Source of the DNA: Candidatus Jorgensenbacteria bacterium CG23_combo_of_CG06-09_8_20_14_all_54_14
GTDB taxonomy: Bacteria; Patescibacteriota; Minisyncoccia; UBA6257; GWB1-50-10
DNA length: 10,042 bases
Assembly (NCBI GenBank): GCA_002772205.1
Contig: PCRZ01000043.1
Span: 1 to 10,042, forward strand
Direction of reading: 5' to 3'
The notes beneath the pieces were generated by a model that ran no database searches, was not told where the DNA came from, and saw nothing but the letters and a program-made list of their open reading frames with translations. This document shows, piece by piece, positions 1-4,811 of this stretch (its first letter is position 1; each line of letters starts with the position of its first letter). A program made the position numbers and the translations under genes.

Positions 1-1
1 C

Positions 2-62
2 ACACCAAACAGGGAGTATTTACAGATGTGAATTATTGGCTCTGTCGCTCCTCGTTTGGTGT
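2..62. repeat. Long imperfect hairpin at the left edge
   Basis: ACACCAAAC (2-10) is the exact reverse complement of GTTTGGTGT (54-62). The pairing continues as GGAG (13-16) with CTCC (48-51) after a two-base interruption. A competing pair TATTTAC (17-23) with GTAAATA (67-73) overlaps it. There is no T-run on either side, so a terminator is not supported. It could be the end of an element whose other parts lie outside the window. Confidence 0.55.
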
Positions 63-277
63 CAGGGTAAATAGAAAATGACATTTGTCCGCATAAAACC
101 TACATATTTTAACCCCGCGCCAGCCCGCCTAAGGCAGACGGTGTGGGGTTCCCTGCCCGCCGGCAGGCAGGCGCTCCACGTAACCCCGAATGGAGAGAAA
201 CTATGAGTGGCCTACTCCGCCCCGCTAAGCGGGGCTACGAAGGCTGGATAAGCCCGTGGAGCTTCACTTGGAAAGGA

Positions 278-283
278 TATAAT
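278..283 (+). promoter_or_regulatory. -10 box positioned for a leaderless rluA transcript
   Basis: TATAAT is followed by six bases and then the ATG at 290. Transcription would start at or next to the start codon. No good -35 box is visible. AAAGGA just upstream could be read as a ribosome binding site for an out-of-frame ATG at 282. The same -10/ATG spacing recurs before four other genes in this window. Confidence 0.5.
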
Positions 284-289
284 GAAACC

Positions 290-1147
290 ATGTTCGAGGT
301 TATCTATGAAGATAAGGATTTTCTGGTGCTGAATAAGCCCGCCGGGGTGCTCGTGCACCCGGTAGCAAGGCGCAAATCGCAAAGCGCAAATCGCGATGAG
401 GAGACAATAGTGGATTGGCTCCTGCGGTACTACCCGGAGGTGAAAGGGGTGGGGGACCCTTCGGCGGGGACTTCGACTGAGCGGTTCGATAGTCCTGAGC
501 GGCTCACCGCCGAAGGGCTCAGCCGAACGTCCTCAGGGCAGGCTCCTTCGTCAGCGGATTCAGGACAAGCGACCCCTGCCCGCCCAGGCATCGTGCACCG
601 GCTGGACCGAGACACTTCCGGCGTGCTTCTCGTGGCACGCACCCAGCCGTTCTTTGAATACATGAAGCGCCTTTTCCAGGCGCACGAAGTGGAGAAAACC
701 TACCTTGCCCTTGTCCACGGGCGGGTGAAGGGACCTGGAGTGATAAATACACCTATCGGGTTGCGCGCCGGGTCGGTGAAGCGAAGCGTGAGGGCGCGGC
801 ACATGAAGATGGTAAAGGAGGCGATTACGGAGTACAGGCCTCTCAAGGTCTTTGAGCGGTTGGGTGGCGGTGAACTTTTCACTCTCGTGGAACTCACCCC
901 GCGGACGGGGCGCACCCACCAGCTTCGTGTCCACCTTGCCTCCATCGGCCATCCTGTGGTGGGGGACGCGCTCTACGGAGTGAAGGGGAACCCCTTGGGA
1001 CTCCCGCGACACTTTCTCCACGCGGAGTCCATAGCGTTTTCCCTGCCTGCGCAGGCGGGATTGCCCAATGGGAAACGGATGCGGTTTGATGCGGAATTGC
1101 CGGATGATTTGAAGTATATTGTTGACGGATTGCGTGAAATCAGGTAA
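290..1147 (+). CDS. RluA-family 23S rRNA pseudouridine synthase
   Basis: This 285-residue enzyme is expected to convert specific uridines in large-subunit rRNA to pseudouridine. The catalytic block GIVHRLDRDTSG lies at residues 100-111, with the catalytic Asp at 106. The conserved RTGRTHQLRVHL block is at 205-216, followed by GHPVVGDALYG. No N-terminal S4 domain is present; the protein begins directly with the synthase fold (VLNKPAGVLVHP, 13-24). The start at 290 is chosen because this is where family similarity begins and a -10 box lies six bases upstream. Unusual are a repeat-derived stretch at residues 27-35 and a larger one at about 57-97, directly before the catalytic block; homologues usually go from YPE through a short GVG linker to RPGIVHRLD. 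A smaller insertion, about residues 253-259, contains a CCTGCGCAGG palindrome. All are in frame and the catalytic motifs are intact. RluD and RluC subtypes cannot be separated here. Confidence 0.93.
   Translation: MFEVIYEDKDFLVLNKPAGVLVHPVARRKSQSANRDEETIVDWLLRYYPEVKGVGDPSAGTSTERFDSPERLTAEGLSRTSSGQAPSSADSGQATPARPGIVHRLDRDTSGVLLVARTQPFFEYMKRLFQAHEVEKTYLALVHGRVKGPGVINTPIGLRAGSVKRSVRARHMKMVKEAITEYRPLKVFERLGGGELFTLVELTPRTGRTHQLRVHLASIGHPVVGDALYGVKGNPLGLPRHFLHAESIAFSLPAQAGLPNGKRMRFDAELPDDLKYIVDGLREIR
370..394 (+). repeat. Tandem 11-bp repeat inside rluA
   Basis: GCGCAAATCGC occurs at 370-380 and again at 384-394, a 14-bp period. It encodes the RKSQSANR segment between two conserved parts of the enzyme and looks like an in-frame low-complexity insertion. 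Confidence 0.6.
457..517 (+). repeat. Palindromic repeat insertion inside rluA
   Basis: CCCTTCGGCGG (457-467) is the exact reverse complement of CCGCCGAAGGG (507-517). CTGAGCGG is repeated directly at 477-484 and 495-502. The wider inserted stretch runs to about 580, and the encoded residues (about 57-97) are Ser/Gly/Ala-rich and lie outside the conserved fold. The structure resembles REP-type intergenic repeats, but here it is translated in frame. Confidence 0.65.
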
Positions 1148-1159
1148 TCTCGTTATACT
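1130..1159 (+). promoter_or_regulatory. Probable promoter of rplS
   Basis: TTGCGT (1130-1135) and TATACT (1154-1159) are separated by 18 bases. Seven bases follow before the ATG at 1167, which again suggests a leaderless message. The -35 lies within the end of rluA. Confidence 0.45.
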
Positions 1160-1166
1160 ATCTTTT

Positions 1167-1484
1167 ATGGATGCTGACACGATGAAAAAAATAAAACCGG
1201 GTGCGCAGGTGCGCGTTTGGGAGCGCATCAAGGAAGGCGAGAAGGAACGGCAGAGCGCTTTTGAAGGTATCGTCATCGCGCGGAAGCACGGCTCGGAGGC
1301 CGGCGCCTCATTCACTGTGCGCGCGGTGCTCTCCGCGGTGGGGGTGGAAAAAGTGTATCCCATTCACTCGCCGATGATCGCGAAGGTGGAGATACTCTCC
1401 TCGCCTAAGAAGGTCCACCGGGCGAAGCTCTACTACCTCCGCGGGTTCTCGAGCAGGAAGGTGAAGGAGCGCCTGAAGACATAA
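1167..1484 (+). CDS. rplS: 50S ribosomal protein L19
   Basis: L19 (bL19) sits at the interface of the ribosomal subunits. The 105-residue product shows the family pattern: an N-terminal KPGAQVRVWERIKEGEKER segment, then FEGIVIARKHG, FTVRAVLSAVGVEKVYPIHSP, and a basic C-terminus with RAKLYYLRG. Length is close to the usual ~115 residues. Two starts are possible, ATG 1167 and ATG 1182 (MKKIKPG). I prefer 1167 because a -10 box ends seven bases upstream, matching other genes here; 1182 would be closer to the usual family N-terminus. It begins 19 bases after rluA and is followed by an intrinsic terminator. Confidence 0.95.
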   Translation: MDADTMKKIKPGAQVRVWERIKEGEKERQSAFEGIVIARKHGSEAGASFTVRAVLSAVGVEKVYPIHSPMIAKVEILSSPKKVHRAKLYYLRGFSSRKVKERLKT

Positions 1485-1528
1485 AAGTGAAACCAGAAGA
1501 ACTTACTGCGCTCGCAAATGAAATTTAC

Positions 1529-1560
1529 GCGGCCTCTCACAATCAAGAAGCCGCTTTTTT
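1529..1560 (+). terminator. Intrinsic terminator after rplS
   Basis: GCGGC (1529-1533) pairs with GCCGC (1550-1554). After one mismatch the stem continues as TCT with AGA, around an 8-base loop. Six T residues follow directly, then ATTTT. It lies 44 bases after the rplS stop and should end the rluA/rplS transcript. Confidence 0.75.
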
Positions 1561-1572
1561 ATTTTGTGGGTA

Positions 1573-1578
1573 TATAAT
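1573..1578 (+). promoter_or_regulatory. -10 box at the original start of the small basic gene
   Basis: TATAAT is followed by six bases (AGAGGG) and an ATG at 1585. That ATG now opens into the inverted-repeat element. The same bases GGGATGAA recur at 1686-1693, where the small gene now starts. The promoter therefore appears to have been separated from its gene by the element. Confidence 0.55.
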
Positions 1579-1588
1579 AGAGGGATGA

Positions 1589-1690
1589 ATCCCGTTAGAG
1601 ACAACCAAAATCTAGGAATAAACATGTTCAACAAAAAAAGATACCAACATTGCCAAAGGTCAAATCTAACGGGACTGTCTCTAATGGGAT
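1589..1690 (+). repeat. Start-codon-abutting inverted-repeat element A
   Basis: ATCCCGTTAGAGAC (1589-1602) pairs with GTCTCTAATGGGAT (1677-1690) with one G-T wobble. The right arm ends in the AT of the ATG at 1689. A second right arm, TCTAACGGG (1665-1673), is a perfect complement of CCCGTTAGA in the left arm, so the left arm has two possible partners. GGGATGAA occurs on both sides (1582-1589 and 1686-1693). The interior is A-rich and encodes nothing recognisable. Confidence 0.75.
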
Positions 1691-1817
1691 GAAACAGCAC
1701 GCTAAGGTGGGGAACCGCCCCGGGAGACCAACCTACCGCACGCCGGCCGTCTTTCGGTACCAACAGTATCTCAAAACAAAAAGCGCAAAGAGCAAGGCGC
1801 GTTTCCGCCAAAAATAA
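1689..1817 (+). CDS. Small very basic protein, unknown function
   Basis: This 42-residue reading frame starts at the ATG joined to element A and ends one base before the old rsmI start at 1819, an operon-like spacing. It has seven Lys and six Arg and no Asp or Glu. The N-terminal part contains GNRPGRPTYR, loosely like an AT-hook (GRP flanked by basic residues); the C-terminal part is KTKSAKSKARFRQK. Such composition fits a nucleic-acid- or ribosome-binding peptide, but I recognise no family. Support for being a real gene is the TATAAT promoter that would stand six bases from its ATG if element A were absent, and the one-base spacing to rsmI. No ribosome binding site is visible. Confidence 0.5.
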   Translation: MKQHAKVGNRPGRPTYRTPAVFRYQQYLKTKSAKSKARFRQK

Positions 1818-1818
1818 C

Positions 1819-1854
1819 ATGGGAACGCTCTATGTGGTGGGAACCCCCATCGGT
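1819..1854 (+). pseudogene. Truncated extra copy of the rsmI 5' end
   Basis: The twelve codons read MGTLYVVGTPIG, the standard start of RsmI, and lie one base after the stop of the preceding small gene. The frame then runs into a hairpin-rich spacer and stops at 1912-1914 after 31 codons. The real gene restarts at 1945 with MGILYIVATPIG. The two 36-base copies differ at 11 positions, mostly synonymous. This looks like the original rsmI start, displaced by an insertion that supplied a replacement start, or a remnant of recombination with a diverged rsmI. Confidence 0.7.
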
Positions 1855-1935
1855 CCCGATTTTGTTAGCCACGACGGAGTCGCGTCTAACAAAATCGAGG
1901 ATCCTCGATTATAATTTAAGAAATCATAATCGGGA
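1854..1935 (+). repeat. Structured inverted-repeat element B before rsmI
   Basis: The outer arms TCCCGATT (1854-1861) and AATCGGGA (1928-1935) are exact complements. Inside are CGATTTTGTTAG (1857-1868) with CTAACAAAATCG (1886-1897), whose loop holds a further CGAC/GTCG hairpin; an 18-bp perfect palindrome centred on GGATCC (1893-1910); and CGATTAT (1906-1912) with ATAATCG (1926-1932). The arms overlap, so several folds exclude each other. The CCCG...CGGG ends match elements A, C and D. Confidence 0.7.
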
Positions 1936-1944
1936 GAACCCACT

Positions 1945-2616
1945 ATGGGGATTCTTTATATCGTAGCTACCCCAATTGGTAATTTGAAGGACATCACCCT
2001 GCGGGCGCTGGAGGTTTTGAAATCCGCCGACGTCATTTTTGCGGAGGATACGCGGGTGACGAAGAAGCTCCTCGCGCACTATGCTATCCAGAAACCGCTG
2101 GAACGCTATGACGAACATTCCCACGCGCGGGCGTGCGAGAAGGTAAAAGAATTGCTCCGGCAGGGGAAATCGGTAGCGCTGGTCACGGATGCCGGTACCC
2201 CGGGGATCGCGGATCCCGGCACGCGCCTTGTGTCATATGTTAAAAGTCAATTGTTAAATGTTAGCGTAGTCCCCATACCTGGTCCCTCGGCACTTACCGC
2301 CGCGCTCTCGGTTGCGGGCGTCGGTGCGGAACACTTCACCTTCGCCGGCTACCCGCCGCACAAGAAGGGGCGGCAGACGTTTTTCCTAGGACTCCATCAC
2401 GCGACACTCCGGCCCATCGTGCTCTATGAATCGCCGCACCGCCTTGCGCGGACACTTGGAGAACTGGGGCAGGTGTTTGGACTTGATGCGGAAATTGTAG
2501 TGGCGCGGGAGCTAACGAAGATATATGAAGAACTGTTCCGCGGCGACATCAAGACCGCGCTTGTATATTTCACCGGTGAGCGGGGGAGAGGCGAGTTTGT
2601 ACTTATCATCCCGTAG
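1945..2616 (+). CDS. rsmI: 16S rRNA (cytidine-2'-O-)-methyltransferase RsmI
   Basis: RsmI uses S-adenosylmethionine to methylate the 2'-OH of C1402 in 16S rRNA. Family motifs are in order: PIGNLKDITLRALEVL (10-25), AEDTRVTKKLL (33-43), VTDAGTPGIADPG (80-92), VPIPGPSALTAAL (109-121), FAGYPPHKKGR (133-143), LYESPHRL (160-167) and VARELTKIYEELFRG (186-200). At 223 residues it ends after the methyltransferase domain (GEFVLIIP) and lacks the C-terminal extension of the ~285-residue E. coli protein. The start at 1945 has a Shine-Dalgarno-like GGGAG eight bases upstream, the best such site in the window. The first ~14 codons are AT-richer than the following sequence, which fits a replaced 5' end. 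An AT-rich patch at 2238-2263 (residues 99-106) is also out of character, but length is normal there. Confidence 0.95.
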   Translation: MGILYIVATPIGNLKDITLRALEVLKSADVIFAEDTRVTKKLLAHYAIQKPLERYDEHSHARACEKVKELLRQGKSVALVTDAGTPGIADPGTRLVSYVKSQLLNVSVVPIPGPSALTAALSVAGVGAEHFTFAGYPPHKKGRQTFFLGLHHATLRPIVLYESPHRLARTLGELGQVFGLDAEIVVARELTKIYEELFRGDIKTALVYFTGERGRGEFVLIIP

Positions 2617-2636
2617 CGCAGGCGAAGGCGGCTTTA

Positions 2637-2668
2637 CTACACTAAATGACGATCGGATTTTAGTGTAG
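2637..2668 (+). repeat. Inverted repeat between rsmI and the sugar transferase
   Basis: CTACACTAAA (2637-2646) is the exact complement of TTTAGTGTAG (2659-2668) around a 12-base loop containing CGATCG. It starts 20 bases after the rsmI stop. There is no proper T-run, so a terminator role is only possible, not shown. Confidence 0.55.
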
Positions 2669-2721
2669 CAGCTGGAAAAAGCGGATGAAGGGGGACATGA
2701 AAGAACGAAACCAATTTCTGG

Positions 2722-2727
2722 TAGAAT
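2722..2727 (+). promoter_or_regulatory. -10 box positioned for a leaderless sugar transferase transcript
   Basis: TAGAAT is followed by seven bases and the ATG at 2735. The ATG at 2726 overlaps this box and is in frame, but starting there would add only MFP. No clear -35 is seen. Confidence 0.4.
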
Positions 2728-2734
2728 GTTTCCA

Positions 2735-3325
2735 ATGCTGAAGCGGTTATTTGATATTGTTGGGGCGCTCGCAGGCCTCGTTTTCATTTTGCCATTCACA
2801 CCGTTCATTGCACTCGCCATCGTGTTAGACGATGGCTTTCCCGTCTTTGTGCGGCTTGACCGCGTGAGCGTGGGCCGGGTATTCAAGATGTTGAAGTTTA
2901 GGACGATGGTTCGCGGCGCCCACGGCATGAAACCGCTGTACGCGCACCTGAACGAGCGCCGCGACGGGCCGTTCTTCAAGATCAAAGATGACCCGCGCCT
3001 CACAAAGGTAGGGAAGTGGCTTCGCAGGTTCCGGTTGGATGAGTTCCCGCAGTTCTGGAATGTCCTTATAGACGACATTTCACTCGTCGGGCCGCGGCCC
3101 TACCCCCCGGAGGAAGTGGTGGAGTACCCGCCAGAGTTCAGGAGATTGTATTTCGCGAAGGCGGGGCTCACGGGGCTCGCGCAAGTCATGGGCGCCTCCA
3201 CCCTCTCCTTCAGGAAAACTATGGAATACGACATCTACTACGTGGAGCACCAGTCGCTATGGCTGGATGTGAAAATTTTGTTCAGGACAGTGTTCATTTT
3301 TTTCACCGACCCGACGGGGGTATAG
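2735..3325 (+). CDS. Undecaprenyl-phosphate sugar-1-phosphate transferase (bacterial sugar transferase)
   Basis: This 196-residue membrane protein belongs to the monotopic phosphoglycosyl transferase family (PglC and the catalytic domain of WbaP). Such enzymes move a sugar-1-phosphate from a nucleotide sugar to undecaprenyl phosphate and so start glycan assembly at the inner face of the membrane. The N-terminal hydrophobic re-entrant helix is at residues 7-31. The family motifs KFRTMVRGAHG (54-64), DDPRLTKVG (85-93), the catalytic Asp-Glu in LDEFPQFWNVL (101-111, D102/E103), SLVGPRPYPPEE (116-127) and GLTGLAQV (144-151) are all present. It lacks the N-terminal multi-spanning part of full WbaP, as is normal for PglC-like forms. 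The sugar cannot be predicted. It probably initiates the glycan extended by the two glycosyltransferases downstream. Confidence 0.92.
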   Translation: MLKRLFDIVGALAGLVFILPFTPFIALAIVLDDGFPVFVRLDRVSVGRVFKMLKFRTMVRGAHGMKPLYAHLNERRDGPFFKIKDDPRLTKVGKWLRRFRLDEFPQFWNVLIDDISLVGPRPYPPEEVVEYPPEFRRLYFAKAGLTGLAQVMGASTLSFRKTMEYDIYYVEHQSLWLDVKILFRTVFIFFTDPTGV

Positions 3326-3344
3326 GGATAGGAGTGAATGTTCT

Positions 3345-3375
3345 GATGTCGGACATCCTCGGGATGTCCGACATC
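3345..3375 (+). repeat. Tandem 13-bp palindromes forming a 14-bp stem
   Basis: GATGTCGGACATCC (3345-3358) and GGATGTCCGACATC (3362-3375) are exact complements around a 3-base loop. Each arm is itself a palindrome of form GATGTC-N-GACATC, with centres 18 bases apart. It could be a dimer-of-dimers protein site or an RNA hairpin. It lies 19 bases after the sugar transferase stop. Confidence 0.8.
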
Positions 3376-3379
3376 CACT

Positions 3380-3419
3380 AAAATGTTACAATTCCGCGAT
3401 CGCGGAATTGTAACATTTT
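3380..3419 (+). repeat. Perfect 40-bp palindrome
   Basis: The left half AAAATGTTACAATTCCGCGA is followed directly by its exact reverse complement, giving a loopless 20-bp arm with a CGATCG centre. Four A at the left end and four T at the right end would allow a weak bidirectional terminator. It is only 4 bases after the preceding palindrome pair. Confidence 0.85.
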
Positions 3420-3498
3420 GCACAAGTTCCTCACGTTGAAGGAACCGCCCCGTCCGATTCATTCGCAGCGGCGTTTTTTATTTTTACTTCGTGCGGGG

Positions 3499-3504
3499 TA
3501 CAAT
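3499..3504 (+). promoter_or_regulatory. -10 box positioned for a leaderless GT4 transcript
   Basis: TACAAT is followed by seven bases and the ATG at 3512. A T-rich tract (3474-3485) lies upstream where a -35 or UP-like element could be, and may alternatively be the tail of a weak terminator. Confidence 0.45.
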
Positions 3505-3511
3505 AAAGACA

Positions 3512-4657
3512 ATGCGTGTCGCCATTCTCCACGACTACCTGAACCAGTTCGGCGGGGCGGAGCGGGTGCTTAAGGTTATCCTGGAGCTCTTTCCCGACGC
3601 GGACCTCTACACGCTTCTCTACGATGAGGGTAAGACCCGCGGACTTTTTCGGGGGCGGGTGACGAAAACAAGCTTCCTGGACATCCCTTTCATCCGCAAC
3701 CATCACCGCGCGTTCATTCCCCTCATGCCCTTTGCGGCGCAAATCCTCCGCTCGCGGGAGAACCCCTATGACCTTGTGGTGTCCTCCACCGCGGGTTATG
3801 GGAAAGGCATCGGCGTCCGCGGCGCCTTCCATGTGAGCTATTGCCACAGCCCGCTCCGCTACGCGTGGGAGATCGATTACCTCAAGAATCTCCCTTTCTC
3901 GCCAGGACCTCTCTCGCGGGGGAGTTTGCGCCCCATTGCGCGCTGGCTTGCCAGGTGGGACTACCGTACGGCGCAGGGCGTGAATCTCTTTATGACAAAC
4001 TCTTACCACATCGCGAAAAAGATAAATTCGTACTACGGCCGCGAATCAGTGGTGGTGCATCCGCCCGTTGATTTAGAAAAATTTTACTACGAACCTCAAA
4101 GCTCCCGCCTTCGCACGGCTACGGACGGGCAGGCAAAGCTCAAAGCTGAAAGCTACTATTTGATGGTGGGGCGGCTCCTCTACTACAAGCGGTTTGACCT
4201 CGGTATCCAGGCGTTCAACCATCTCCGGAAACCGCTCCTCGTGATAGGCGCGGGTCCCGAGATGAAAAAGCTCAAGGCGCTCAACCGCTCGCCCCAGACA
4301 AAGTTCCTCTCGGACGTGAGCGACGGGGACCTGCGGGAGTACTATGCGCACGCGCGGGCACTCCTCTTCCCGCAGATAGAGGACTTCGGCCTCGTGGCGG
4401 CCGAGGCGCAGGCATGCGGGTGTCCCGTCATCGCCTATCGCGAGGGCGGGGCGCCGGAGATCGTGGAGAATAAAAAGACCGGCGTACTTTTCAGCGCGCA
4501 GACGCCGGAGGCGCTCATGGAGGCGATCCGCACTTTTGAAAATCTCTCGTGGAACCGGGCCGCCATCGCGCGCCGCGCCGCGCGTTTCTCAAAAGAAACT
4601 TTCAAGCGGAAGTTCTGTGAGGCGTTGCGGAGCGCGGGTGTGGCGCTCTCGCCATGA
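3512..4657 (+). CDS. GT4-family glycosyltransferase (first of two)
   Basis: This 381-residue cytoplasmic, retaining GT-B enzyme is expected to add a sugar from a nucleotide donor to a lipid-linked glycan. The N-terminal acceptor domain starts MRVAILHDYLNQFGGAERVL, with the glycine-rich GGAE loop typical of GT4. The donor-binding C-terminal domain begins at YYLMVGRLLYYKRFD (215-229) and carries the EX7E motif E290-DFGLVAA-E298 followed by AQACGCPVIAYREGGAPEIV. The upstream in-frame GTG at 3491 lies before the -10 box, so 3512 is the better start. Residues ~194-213 are a repeat-derived insertion between the two domains. The stop TGA overlaps an ATG (ATGA, 4654-4657), which is where element C begins. 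Specificity is unknown. Confidence 0.93.
   Translation: MRVAILHDYLNQFGGAERVLKVILELFPDADLYTLLYDEGKTRGLFRGRVTKTSFLDIPFIRNHHRAFIPLMPFAAQILRSRENPYDLVVSSTAGYGKGIGVRGAFHVSYCHSPLRYAWEIDYLKNLPFSPGPLSRGSLRPIARWLARWDYRTAQGVNLFMTNSYHIAKKINSYYGRESVVVHPPVDLEKFYYEPQSSRLRTATDGQAKLKAESYYLMVGRLLYYKRFDLGIQAFNHLRKPLLVIGAGPEMKKLKALNRSPQTKFLSDVSDGDLREYYAHARALLFPQIEDFGLVAAEAQACGCPVIAYREGGAPEIVENKKTGVLFSAQTPEALMEAIRTFENLSWNRAAIARRAARFSKETFKRKFCEALRSAGVALSP
4095..4147 (+). repeat. Repeat-derived insertion within the first GT4 gene
   Basis: CTCAAAGCT occurs at 4095-4103 and again at 4139-4147, enclosing a GC-rich stretch with CCCG/CGGG complementarity. AAAGCT then continues in a 7-base period to 4154. The encoded residues (about 195-213, SSRLRTATDGQAKLKAES region) lie in the linker between the GT-B domains and look dispensable. 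Confidence 0.5.
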
Positions 4658-4811
4658 TCCCGTTAGAAACCACGCCCGCCCCGTTAGAATTCTCCGCTGC
4701 CGCGTTTCCAACGCGGGAACCAGAAGCAGACAAGAAACATCGGGAAATTCTAACGGGGCCCGCGCTTGGCATACCCAAATGGCCTTTAGGGCTGACCGTC
4801 TCTAACGGGAT
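4657..4811 (+). repeat. Start-codon-abutting nested inverted-repeat element C
   Basis: Outer arms ATCCCGTTAGA (4657-4667) and TCTAACGGGAT (4801-4811) are exact complements, and the right arm ends in the AT of the ATG at 4810. Nested inside are GCCCCGTTAGAATT (4678-4691) with AATTCTAACGGGGC (4746-4759), 14 bp perfect, and inside that CGCGTT (4701-4706) with AACGCG (4710-4715). Inner and outer arms share CCCGTTAGA, so they can exchange partners. ATGA occurs on both sides (4654-4657, 4810-4813). The element happens to stay open in the frame of the next gene. Confidence 0.8.

Larger units (their letters stand above)
1..289. other. Repeat-rich intergenic region upstream of rluA
   Basis: No convincing gene is visible here; the frame of rluA stays open back to 143, but the upstream residues look like translated repeats. 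The region is packed with inverted repeats: arms 2-16/48-62, AACCCC 111-116 with GGGGTT 145-150, CCTGCC 152-157 with GGCAGG 162-167, GCTCCACG 173-180 with CGTGGAGC 255-262, and inside the last pair CCCCGC 220-225 with GCGGGG 229-234. The nested layout resembles the elements in front of other genes in this window, but here the last arm ends 27 bases before the ATG. The GC-rich CCTGCC/GGCAGG core also appears inside coding sequence near 1042-1058. Confidence 0.6.

Noticed and set aside
560..1363. 267-codon open frame on the minus strand
   Set aside because: It lies opposite rluA and rplS, both clearly real. The translation is Arg/His/Pro-rich with no family motif, typical of a shadow of GC-rich coding sequence.
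1487..1588. 33-codon frame starting GTG (KPEELTALANEIYAASHNQ...)
   Set aside because: The first residues look protein-like, but the frame runs through the intrinsic terminator and the TATAAT box, has no ribosome binding site and matches nothing I know. It could be another orphaned gene start, which I cannot support.
1852..1980. Programmed ribosomal bypassing between matching GGT codons of the two rsmI starts, as in T4 gene 60
   Set aside because: Take-off and landing codons match and a hairpin lies between, but the second copy has its own ATG and a Shine-Dalgarno site, so bypassing is not needed.
3345..3419. Attachment site or origin of replication
   Set aside because: No integrase, replication gene or characteristic box cluster is present; palindromes alone do not support it.
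3446..3485. Intrinsic terminator before the first GT4 gene
   Set aside because: A T-rich tract is present, but the only stem found (CGCC with GGCG) is four base pairs with a long loop. The T-tract may instead belong to the promoter.
4654..4809. 52-codon N-terminal extension of the second GT4 protein
   Set aside because: The frame is open only because element C lacks stops in this phase. The nested inverted repeats explain the sequence, and family similarity begins at 4810.
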